This document shows positions 42,531-49,489 of a stretch of 49,489 bases of DNA, piece by piece. Position 1 is the first letter of the stretch. Every line of letters starts with the position of its first letter. The translations under genes were made by a program, and so were the position numbers. The stretch lies in assembly GCA_947176065.1 (NCBI GenBank), contig CAMWPB010000035.1:1-49489 (forward strand), given 5' to 3'. Under the pieces are notes generated by a model, which saw only the letters and a program-made list of their open reading frames with translations, was not told where the DNA came from and searched no databases. This stretch comes from an uncultured Lachnospiraceae bacterium (lineage in GTDB: Bacteria; Bacillota; Clostridia; Lachnospirales; Lachnospiraceae).

Positions 42531-45500
42531 ATGCCTAAAAATCTAAATGTAAAACGAGTGCTTGTCATAGGTTCCGGCCCCATTGTGATCGGACAGGCGG
42601 CGGAGTTTGACTATGCGGGAACGCAGGCGTGCCGTTCCTTAAAAGAGGAGGGAATGGAAGTCATTCTGGTAAACTCCAACCCTGCCACCATTATGACGGA
42701 CGGCGATATTGCGGACAAGGTATATATCGAGCCGTTGACAACGAAGGTATTGGAGCAGATTATCATAAAGGAAAAGCCCGACTCCCTGCTTCCCAATATG
42801 GGCGGACAGGCGGGCTTGAATCTTGGCATGGAGTTGGATGAGTCGGGTTTCCTCGCGGCGCATAACGTATTGCTTTTGGGGACCACGGCAAAGACCATCC
42901 GAAAAGCCGAGGACCGTCTGGAATTTAAGGAGACCATGGAAAAGATCGGGGAGCCGTGCGCGCCCTCCCTTGTGGTGGAAAACATGGAGGACGGCGTGGC
43001 TTTTGCGAAAAAAATCGGCTATCCCGTGGTGCTTCGTCCCGCCTATACGCTGGGCGGCTCCGGCGGCGGCATCGCCCACAACCAGATTGAGCTGGAGGAA
43101 ATCCTGGCGAACGGCCTCAGGCTTTCCCGGGTAGGGCAGGTGCTGGTGGAGCGCTGTATCGCAGGCTGGAAGGAAATCGAGTATGAGGTGATGCGCGACA
43201 GCGCAGGCAACTGTATCACGGTCTGTAATATGGAAAATATCGACCCGGTGGGCGTGCATACGGGCGACAGTATCGTGGTGGCCCCCTCCCAGACTCTGGG
43301 GGACAAGGAATACCAGATGCTCAGAAGCGCCGCGCTGAACATCATAAACGAGCTGGAGATTACCGGCGGCTGTAACGTGCAGTTTGCCCTCCATCCGACC
43401 AGCTTTGAATACTGTGTGATCGAAGTGAATCCCCGTGTGAGCCGGTCTTCCGCACTGGCGAGTAAGGCGACGGGATATCCTATCGCAAAAGTGGCGGCGA
43501 AGATTGCGCTGGGCTATACGCTGGACGAGATCAAAAACGCCATCACCGGTAAGACTTACGCCAGTTTTGAACCCACCCTGGACTACTGCGTGGTGAAAAT
43601 ACCGAGACTTCCTTTCGATAAGTTTATTACGGCAAAACGCACACTCACCACCCAGATGAAGGCCACGGGCGAGGTCATGAGCATCGGCAATAACTTTGAG
43701 GGGGCGCTGATGAAGGCAATCCGTTCTCTGGAGCAGCATGTGGACTGCCTGCGCAGCTATGATTTTTCCGCGCTGACACGGGAGGAGCTGCTGGAGCGCA
43801 TGGAGGTCGTGGATGACCAGAGGATCTATATCATTGCGGAGGCGATCCGCAAGGGCGTGGATTATGACACGATCCACAGGATTACCATGGTGGATCACTG
43901 GTTTATCGATAAGATTGCGATTCTGACGGAGATGGAGGAGCGGCTTTCCAAAGAGCCGCTGACGGTAGAACTCTTAAAAGAGGCGAAGCGGATCGAGTTT
44001 CCCGACAACGTGATTGCAAGGCTGACCGGGAAGACCGAAGATGAAATAAAGAACATGCGTTATGAAAACGGTATCGTCGCCGCTTTCAAGATGGTGGATA
44101 CCTGTGCGGCCGAGTTTGCGGCGAGCACGCCTTACTATTATTCCGTGTTCGGATCGGAGACGGAGGTGGCGGAGAGCCATCCGAAGAAAAAAGTGCTTGT
44201 CTTAGGCTCCGGCCCCATCCGCATCGGACAGGGCATCGAGTTCGACTACTGCTCCGTGCACGCCACATGGGCGTTCGCGAGGGAAGGCTACGAGACCATT
44301 ATCGTCAACAACAACCCGGAGACGGTGAGTACGGACTTTGACATTGCGGACAAGCTTTACTTTGAGCCGCTGACGCCGGAGGATGTGGAGAACATTGTCA
44401 ACGTGGAGAAGCCGGACGGCGCGGTGGTGCAGTTTGGCGGTCAGACGGCCATCAAGCTGACGGAGAGCCTGATGAAGATGGGCGTACCGATTCTTGGCAC
44501 AAAGGCGGAGGATGTGGACGCGGCCGAGGACAGGGAGCTTTTTGATAAGATTCTGGAGGAGACAGAGATTCCGAGAGCGGCGGGCGGCACGGTGTACACT
44601 GCCGAGGAGGCCAAAGCCGTGGCCAACAGGCTGGGCTATCCCGTACTGGTGCGGCCTTCCTACGTGCTGGGCGGACAGGGCATGCAGATTGCGCTGTCCG
44701 ATACGGAGATAGAGGAATTTATGGCGGTGATCAACCGCTACGAGCAGGATCATCCGATTCTGGTGGATAAATATTTGCAGGGCAAGGAGCTGGAGGTGGA
44801 TGCGGTCTGCGACGGCACGGATATTCTGATTCCGGGCATTATGGAGCACATCGAGCGGACGGGTGTGCACTCCGGCGACAGCATTTCCGTCTATCCTGCG
44901 CCCACGGTCAGCGAGAAGGTGAAGGAGACCATTGCCGAGTATTCGAGACGGCTAGCGAAGGCCCTGCATGTGATCGGCCTGATCAACATTCAGTTTATCG
45001 CCATGGGTGACGAGGTGTACGTAATCGAGGTCAATCCCCGTTCTTCCCGCACGGTGCCTTACATCAGCAAGGTGACGGGGATTCCCATCGTGGATCTGGC
45101 CACGGAGGTGATTATTGGGAAAAAGATCAGGGATCTTGGCTACGAGCCGGGCCTGCAGCCTGCGGCGGACTATTTCGCGGTCAAGATGCCGGTATTCTCC
45201 TTTGAGAAGATCCGGGGTGCGGAGATCAGCCTGGGACCGGAGATGAAGTCCACAGGCGAGTGCCTTGGCATAGCGAAGACTTTTAACGAGGCGCTCTACA
45301 AGGCCTTTCTCGGTGCGGGCGTAAGTCTCCCGAAGCACAGGCAGATGATTATTACCGTAAAGGATGCGGACAAGGGGGAAGCCATCGAGGTGGCGAGACG
45401 CTTCGAGAAACTGGGTTATATCATTTATGCCACGAGGAGTACGGCGGCGGCGCTGAACGAGGCTGGCGTGAAAGCCAGAAAGGTAAATAAGATTTCGCAG

Positions 45501-45746
45501 GAATCCCCTACGGTGATGGATCTGATTCTGGGACATAAGATTGATCTGGTCATCGACACGCCCACGCAGGGGCGGGACAAGAGCAGGGACGGCTTCCTGA
45601 TCCGGCGGACTTCCATTGAGACAGGGGTTAACTGTATCACGGCGATGGATACCGCGGCCGCGCTGGTTACCAGTCTGGAGAATGCGGCATCCCAAGGGGA
45701 GATGACCCTGATTGATATTGCGTCGATTGCGAGGCGGGGAAAGTAA
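42531..45746 (+). CDS. carB: Carbamoyl-phosphate synthase large subunit
   Basis: 1071 residues from ATG 42531, with GGAGGA 6 nt upstream; an earlier in-frame start at 42489 lies in the hairpin. Two homologous ATP-grasp halves begin 'VLVIGSGPIVIGQAAEFDYAGTQACRSL' and 'VLVLGSGPIRIGQGIEFDYCSVHATWAF'. Other motifs are 'PAYTLGGSGGGIAHNQ', 'PSYVLGGQGMQIALSD', 'VQFALHP', 'FIAMGDEVYVIEVNPRSSRTVPYIS' and a C-terminal MGS-type regulatory domain ('YATRSTAAALNEAGV', 'LVIDTPTQGRDKSRDGF'). It joins bicarbonate, ammonia and two ATP. queH follows after 5 nt. Confidence 0.97.
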   Translation: MPKNLNVKRVLVIGSGPIVIGQAAEFDYAGTQACRSLKEEGMEVILVNSNPATIMTDGDIADKVYIEPLTTKVLEQIIIKEKPDSLLPNMGGQAGLNLGMELDESGFLAAHNVLLLGTTAKTIRKAEDRLEFKETMEKIGEPCAPSLVVENMEDGVAFAKKIGYPVVLRPAYTLGGSGGGIAHNQIELEEILANGLRLSRVGQVLVERCIAGWKEIEYEVMRDSAGNCITVCNMENIDPVGVHTGDSIVVAPSQTLGDKEYQMLRSAALNIINELEITGGCNVQFALHPTSFEYCVIEVNPRVSRSSALASKATGYPIAKVAAKIALGYTLDEIKNAITGKTYASFEPTLDYCVVKIPRLPFDKFITAKRTLTTQMKATGEVMSIGNNFEGALMKAIRSLEQHVDCLRSYDFSALTREELLERMEVVDDQRIYIIAEAIRKGVDYDTIHRITMVDHWFIDKIAILTEMEERLSKEPLTVELLKEAKRIEFPDNVIARLTGKTEDEIKNMRYENGIVAAFKMVDTCAAEFAASTPYYYSVFGSETEVAESHPKKKVLVLGSGPIRIGQGIEFDYCSVHATWAFAREGYETIIVNNNPETVSTDFDIADKLYFEPLTPEDVENIVNVEKPDGAVVQFGGQTAIKLTESLMKMGVPILGTKAEDVDAAEDRELFDKILEETEIPRAAGGTVYTAEEAKAVANRLGYPVLVRPSYVLGGQGMQIALSDTEIEEFMAVINRYEQDHPILVDKYLQGKELEVDAVCDGTDILIPGIMEHIERTGVHSGDSISVYPAPTVSEKVKETIAEYSRRLAKALHVIGLINIQFIAMGDEVYVIEVNPRSSRTVPYISKVTGIPIVDLATEVIIGKKIRDLGYEPGLQPAADYFAVKMPVFSFEKIRGAEISLGPEMKSTGECLGIAKTFNEALYKAFLGAGVSLPKHRQMIITVKDADKGEAIEVARRFEKLGYIIYATRSTAAALNEAGVKARKVNKISQESPTVMDLILGHKIDLVIDTPTQGRDKSRDGFLIRRTSIETGVNCITAMDTAAALVTSLENAASQGEMTLIDIASIARRGK

Positions 45747-45751
45747 GATAT

Positions 45752-46525
45752 ATGAACACAGTCAGAAATTATCAGAAGGAACTGGATCGGCTTTTAGAGA
45801 AGATCGGCGCGGCAGATGAATGCGCGCCGACTCTTTTTCTGCATAGCTGCTGTGCGCCGTGCAGCAGTTATGTACTGGAATATCTGCGCAGATATTTTCG
45901 GATCACGGTCTTTTATTTTAATCCGAATATTACCGAGGATGCCGAATACCGTAAACGGGTGGCGGAGCAGAAACGTCTGATTGCCGCGTACAATGAGGAG
46001 TTGACTAAAAAGGTCAACAAGGACTTTGACAGCATCGTAATGACTGATGCGGGGGCAGTACATGGCGCAGACAGGCAGCATGCGGAAAGTGAAAGCGCGG
46101 CATATCGGATCGATGTGATCGAGGGAGACTATGAGCCGCAGCGCTTCTTCGAGATGGCCAAAGGGCTGGAACAGTGCCAGGAGGGCGGCGAGAGATGCTT
46201 TGCCTGCTATGCGCTGAGACTTTCGGAGACAGCGAAGCTGGCGCAGGAGGGGCGGTATGATTATTTTGCCACAACCCTTTCCATCAGCCCGCTGAAGAAT
46301 GCCGTGAAACTCAATGAAATCGGGGAGAAACTGGCACAGGAGTATGGTGTGGCGTGGCTGCCGTCGGATTTTAAGAAGAAGGACGGTTATAAACGCTCCA
46401 TCGAATTATCGAAGGAATATGGACTGTACCGGCAGGATTACTGCGGCTGTGTGTATTCCCGCATGGAGCGGGAGCGGCAGAGACAGGAGAGAGAAGGAAA
46501 GGAAGCGGACGGGGAGAATAGCTAA
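45752..46525 (+). CDS. queH: Epoxyqueuosine reductase QueH
   Basis: 257 residues of the former DUF208 family. The signature pairs are 'HSCCAPCSSY' near residue 31, 'CFACYALRL' near 150 and 'DYCGC' near 230, supplying the metal/cluster cysteines. Also present: 'YFNPNITEDAEYRKR', 'DYEPQRFFEMAKGLEQCQEGGERC' and 'TTLSISPLKNA'. QueH performs the last step of queuosine tRNA modification and replaces cobalamin-dependent QueG. It begins 5 nt after carB, so it is in the carAB transcript. There is no biochemical link to carbamoyl phosphate known to me. Confidence 0.94.
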   Translation: MNTVRNYQKELDRLLEKIGAADECAPTLFLHSCCAPCSSYVLEYLRRYFRITVFYFNPNITEDAEYRKRVAEQKRLIAAYNEELTKKVNKDFDSIVMTDAGAVHGADRQHAESESAAYRIDVIEGDYEPQRFFEMAKGLEQCQEGGERCFACYALRLSETAKLAQEGRYDYFATTLSISPLKNAVKLNEIGEKLAQEYGVAWLPSDFKKKDGYKRSIELSKEYGLYRQDYCGCVYSRMERERQRQEREGKEADGENS

Positions 46526-46584
46526 AAATAGGATAACTAAGATTAAAAAAATAACTAAATTTAGCTAAAGATACAAAAGGGGGA

Positions 46585-46614
46585 TTGACATATGGTGAAA
46601 CGAAATGCTATGAT
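46585..46614 (+). promoter_or_regulatory. Promoter of the two-membrane-segment hypothetical gene
   Basis: TTGACA (46585-46590), an 18-nt spacer and TATGAT (46609-46614), with TGC before the -10. A hairpin AAACGTC/GACGTTT at 46648-46672 ends 4 nt before the ribosome site, so it could modulate translation. Confidence 0.65.
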
Positions 46615-46687
46615 AGGCGGCATGAGTGCCAAAATTACATAGGAGAAAAACGTCTTTCGGCACAGGACGTTTAGAGTGGAGGATAAC

Positions 46688-47323
46688 ATGACGAAAATCA
46701 GAATGGACTTTGTACCCTGTCTGCTGATCGGAGGGCTGCTTTGCGGACTGACTATCTTTGCGGGACAGAAATATGTGGAGATGGCGGACGAGCGTTATGA
46801 GACACAGGAGCTGCCGCAGGGAGAGGTCGGCGGAGAACCGGCGGCTGACACGCCCCTCGTCGAGAGTATCGCTGAGATGCAGCAGAATGACACGTTCTAT
46901 GTGGTAACCGACGATGAAAATTATGAAATGTATCATCTGTTTTACGATGACAAAGAATGGAATCCGATGGAGCTGCCTTCCGGTGAAGTGGTGTGCGTGC
47001 GCAACAATGTGAAGGCCAGCAAAACGGTGGACGGCTATAAGAAACAGACACCGGTGGGAAGGATCGTGCCTTTTGAGATCCCGGAGACTCTGATCAGCCA
47101 GTTGGCGGATGAAAGAAAAGGCATGGAGTTTTCGGATACCACGTTTTACGTGGACATGTTTGGGGAAGCACTGGAATCCGCCAATGAGGATGACATCAAG
47201 TTTAAGTTCGATATGGTGGCGGTGATTCTGTTCTGGGTGGGTACCTTCGGTTCCCATATGATTGGGGCAAAGATAGGCCTTCTGCCACCCGTTTTCCCGA
47301 AGCGGAAGAAGGAAAAGGCTTAA
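46688..47323 (+). CDS. Hypothetical membrane protein with N- and C-terminal membrane segments
   Basis: 211 residues from ATG 46688, with TGGAGGA 4 nt upstream. One membrane segment near residues 9-27 ('CLLIGGLLCGLTIFAG') and a second near 178-200 ('MVAVILFWVGTFGSHMIGA') enclose about 150 residues, acidic and probably outside, containing 'DTFYVVTDDENYEMYHLFYDDKEW'. The short C-terminus is basic ('PKRKKEKA'). I do not recognise a family. It has its own promoter and terminator. Confidence 0.8.
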   Translation: MTKIRMDFVPCLLIGGLLCGLTIFAGQKYVEMADERYETQELPQGEVGGEPAADTPLVESIAEMQQNDTFYVVTDDENYEMYHLFYDDKEWNPMELPSGEVVCVRNNVKASKTVDGYKKQTPVGRIVPFEIPETLISQLADERKGMEFSDTTFYVDMFGEALESANEDDIKFKFDMVAVILFWVGTFGSHMIGAKIGLLPPVFPKRKKEKA

Positions 47324-47345
47324 AGCATTGTATGAAACTTAAATG

Positions 47346-47382
47346 ACTGTGGTGGTCGATTTGCGGGCTGCCACAGTTTTTT
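47346..47382 (+). terminator. Intrinsic terminator after the hypothetical membrane protein
   Basis: ACTGTGG (47346-47352) pairs with CCACAGT (47371-47377) across an 18-nt loop, with a T-run to 47382. Confidence 0.75.
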
Positions 47383-47463
47383 CTATAGGTGACAGGCATT
47401 TTCTGAATAGAGAGCGGTAGGAAGGGAGAAAAATTTCCTATCCGATTGATAACGGGAAAGTAA

Positions 47464-47492
47464 ATGACATTTTCCGGGATTTGTGGTAGAAT
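47464..47492 (+). promoter_or_regulatory. Promoter of argS
   Basis: ATGACA (47464-47469), a 17-nt spacer and TAGAAT (47487-47492). The start would be near 47499, about 80 nt before the ATG. No T-box is present in this leader. Confidence 0.55.
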
Positions 47493-47580
47493 ATGCATTG
47501 TTTACGATTAACGACTCGCGAATTGTCAGACTATGCCGGCAGGCAGACTCTGGACGAAACGCTTTGGAGCGGAGGAAAAG

Positions 47581-49359
47581 ATGCAGAAAATATTGGATTT
47601 GATTTCAGAGGAAGTAAAGAAAGCCTTCGAGGAGGCCGGATACGATGCGGAGCTTGGCCGAGTGACCCTCTCCAACCGTCCCGACCTGTGCGAGTATCAG
47701 TGTAACGGCGCGATGGCCGGAGCGAAGAAATATCATAAGGCGCCGCTTATGATCGCGCAGGAGGTGGCTGAGAAGCTGCAGGAGAGCGAAGTGCTGTCGG
47801 AGGTTTCCGCTGTGGCGCCCGGTTTTTTAAATATGAAGGTGAAGGAAGTCTTTGTGCGGGATTATCTGCGGGATATGTCCAATGCGGAAAAGTTTGGTTT
47901 CCAGACCCCGGAGTCAAAGAAGATTATTATTGACTATGGCGGTCCAAACGTGGCGAAGCCGCTTCATGTGGGTCATCTGCGCTCCGGCATTATCGGGGAG
48001 AGCATCAAGCGGATCTGCCGCTATGCGGGACATGAGGTGATCGGAGACATTCATCTTGGAGACTGGGGCCTGCAGATGGGGCTTATTATCACGGAATTGC
48101 AGAAAAGGCAGCCCGATCTCATTTATTTTGACGATTCCTATGAAGGGGAATATCCGCAGGAGGCTCCCTTTACCATATCCGAGCTGGAGGAAATCTATCC
48201 TACAGCCAGCGCAAAGTCCAAGGAGGACGAGGCGTATAAGGCCGATGCCATGGAGGCGACTTACAAGCTGCAAAGCGGGGTGCGTGGGTACCGCGCCCTT
48301 TGGGATCATATCATCGCCGTGTCCGTAGCGGATTTGAAGAAAAATTACGCCAATCTGAACGTGGAGTTTGACCTATGGAAAGGCGAGTCCGACGTGCACG
48401 ATATTATCCCCGGCATGGTGGAGGAGATGAAAAAGGGCGGGTACGCCTACGAGAGTGACGGCGCGCTGGTGGTGGACGTGAAGGAGGAGACGGACACGAA
48501 GGAAGTTCCGCCGTGCATGATCTTAAAATCCGACGGGGCGTCCCTCTACAACACGACGGATCTGGCCACCATTATGGACCGTATGGCGAATTTTCATCCC
48601 GACGAGATGATCTACCTGACCGATAAGAGGCAGGATTTGTATTTTGAGCAGGTGTTCCGCTGCGCGAGAAAGACCAAGCTGGTCAATGAAGACACGGAGC
48701 TTGTGCACATCGGTTTCGGCACCATGAACGGGAAGGACGGCAAGCCCTTTAAGACAAGAGAGGGCGGCGTCATGCGGCTGGAGAACCTGATCCGTGAGAT
48801 CAATGAGGAGATGATCCGCAAGATTCAGGAAAACGCGCAGACGAAGGGCTATGAGATCGATATGGAGCAGGCCGGGGAGACGGCCAAAATCGTCGGACTG
48901 GCAGCGATTAAGTACGGTGACCTGTCAAATCAGGCGTCCAAAGATTATATTTTTGATATGGACAGGTTCACCTCCTTCGAGGGCGATACCGGGCCGTATA
49001 TTCTTTATACCATTGTACGGATCAAGTCAATTCTTGCCAAGTATGAGGAACAGGGTGGAGAATTGACTGACACAGTCATTCAAGAGGCGACAAATGTGTC
49101 AGAAAAGAGCCTGATGCTGGAACTTGCAAAATACAATACGATGATGGAGACGGCCTGCGAGGAGATCGCGCCTCACAAAATCTGCGCCTATATCTATGAT
49201 CTGGCCAATGCGTTTAATCACTTCTACCATGAGACGAAGATTCTCACGGAGGAGGACGGGCAGAAGAAAGCCGGCTGGATCGCTCTGCTTGCGCTGGCCA
49301 AAGATGTGCTGGAGACGTGTATTGATCTGCTCGGTTTTTCCGCGCCGGAAAGAATGTAA
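47581..49359 (+). CDS. argS: Arginyl-tRNA synthetase
   Basis: 592 residues from ATG 47581 (GGAGGA upstream); an in-frame ATG at 47533 would add 16 residues without a ribosome site. Class I synthetase with the HIGH box as 'KPLHVGHLRS' near residue 130 and an ArgS-specific N-terminal domain ahead of it. The anticodon-binding DALR domain closes the protein ('ANAFNHFYHETKIL'). As in many ArgS, the KMSKS motif is degenerate ('GKPFKTREGG'). It charges tRNA-Arg. It probably stands alone; the tRNA-Val promoter begins 9 nt after its stop. Confidence 0.96.
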   Translation: MQKILDLISEEVKKAFEEAGYDAELGRVTLSNRPDLCEYQCNGAMAGAKKYHKAPLMIAQEVAEKLQESEVLSEVSAVAPGFLNMKVKEVFVRDYLRDMSNAEKFGFQTPESKKIIIDYGGPNVAKPLHVGHLRSGIIGESIKRICRYAGHEVIGDIHLGDWGLQMGLIITELQKRQPDLIYFDDSYEGEYPQEAPFTISELEEIYPTASAKSKEDEAYKADAMEATYKLQSGVRGYRALWDHIIAVSVADLKKNYANLNVEFDLWKGESDVHDIIPGMVEEMKKGGYAYESDGALVVDVKEETDTKEVPPCMILKSDGASLYNTTDLATIMDRMANFHPDEMIYLTDKRQDLYFEQVFRCARKTKLVNEDTELVHIGFGTMNGKDGKPFKTREGGVMRLENLIREINEEMIRKIQENAQTKGYEIDMEQAGETAKIVGLAAIKYGDLSNQASKDYIFDMDRFTSFEGDTGPYILYTIVRIKSILAKYEEQGGELTDTVIQEATNVSEKSLMLELAKYNTMMETACEEIAPHKICAYIYDLANAFNHFYHETKILTEEDGQKKAGWIALLALAKDVLETCIDLLGFSAPERM

Positions 49360-49368
49360 AAAAAGTAC

Positions 49369-49398
49369 TTGACAAGCTATAGGAATAAATTGTATACT
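49369..49398 (+). promoter_or_regulatory. Promoter of the tRNA-Val gene
   Basis: TTGACA (49369-49374), an 18-nt spacer and TATACT (49393-49398). A 6-bp hairpin GCGGGT/ACCCGC at about 49405-49426 lies between it and the tRNA, in the precursor leader. Confidence 0.7.
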
Positions 49399-49434
49399 AG
49401 CAGAGCGGGTTGCATAAGTGACCCGCCTATAAAC

Positions 49435-49489
49435 GGGGTCTTAGCTCAGCTGGGAGAGCATCTGCCTTACAAGCAGAGGGTCATAGGTT
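49435..49489 (+). tRNA. tRNA-Val (anticodon TAC), cut by the window end
   Basis: The 5' acceptor strand GGGGTCT, TA at positions 8-9, D-arm GCTCAGCTGGGAGAGC and anticodon stem-loop TCTGC-CTTACAA-GCAGA are visible, giving anticodon TAC (valine). The window stops in the T arm, so the 3' acceptor half cannot be checked. More tRNA genes may follow, as is usual in such clusters. Confidence 0.93.

Noticed and set aside
42639..43898. Long open frame on the minus strand inside carB (419 codons)
   Set aside because: carB on the plus strand is certain, and the opposite frame has no ribosome site or family features. The same applies to long opposite-strand frames at 1395-2366, 19904-21136, 32564-33589 and 34964-36175.

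Overview
The window looks like a chromosomal segment of an anaerobic Firmicute, most likely a Lachnospiraceae-type Clostridium relative. This is inferred from the Gram-positive AGGAGG ribosome sites, a tryptophan T-box riboswitch ahead of a complete trp operon, QueH in place of QueG, a large single-chain PurL, Big2-repeat secreted proteins, alanine/proline/glutamate-rich lipoproteins and moderately GC-rich codon use. No species can be named from the sequence alone. No phage, plasmid, transposase or CRISPR locus is visible.

Layout. 1-5.6 kb is a signalling block: a 5'-truncated chemoreceptor, a hybrid histidine kinase with two receivers, and a second chemoreceptor, each followed by a clear intrinsic terminator. 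5.7-6.9 kb (minus) is a secreted metallo-beta-lactamase-fold protein. 7.2-13.7 kb holds a LacI-type regulator, a secreted protein with four 38-residue Cys/His repeats, an uncharacterised 612-residue protein overlapping a zinc-ribbon gene, a GH53 galactanase without a signal peptide, and a second LacI-type regulator (minus). 14.1-19.8 kb is a maltodextrin-type ABC importer (lipoprotein plus two permeases, no ATPase) followed by a lipoprotein GH13 amylase. 19.9-23.8 kb has an OFA-type MFS transporter and, convergently, a 752-residue protein with an N-terminal cyclic-nucleotide-binding-like domain. 24.0-28.4 kb is a membrane-anchored protein resembling a free-standing protease propeptide, followed by a 1324-residue subtilase. 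28.6-33.6 kb has a hypothetical gene, a TetR regulator and purL. 33.6-41.1 kb is a Trp T-box followed by trpEGDCFBA. 41.1-46.5 kb is carAB-queH with its own promoter. 46.6-49.5 kb is a two-membrane-segment hypothetical protein, argS, and a tRNA-Val cut by the window end.

How the genes work together. The first LacI regulator, its own promoter and the promoter of the uncharacterised 612-residue gene share the core CAACCGNTT, which suggests a small self-regulated carbohydrate regulon. The second LacI regulator is divergent from the ABC/amylase operon and probably controls it. The lipoprotein amylase would cut starch at the cell surface and the importer would take up the maltodextrins, using an ATPase encoded elsewhere. 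The trp operon responds to uncharged tRNA-Trp. carAB supplies carbamoyl phosphate for arginine and pyrimidines.

The most unusual material is intergenic. Two structured repeat elements, at about 8967-9149 and 33936-34163, each begin directly after the T-run of an intrinsic terminator with the same 14-bp end. They carry 41-nt hairpin units showing compensatory base changes and enclose unrelated central hairpins. A separate 130-bp inverted-repeat element lies before the galactanase. Two adjacent perfect palindromes lie in the ABC operon leader. The free-standing propeptide next to the subtilase is the most interesting protein-level observation.
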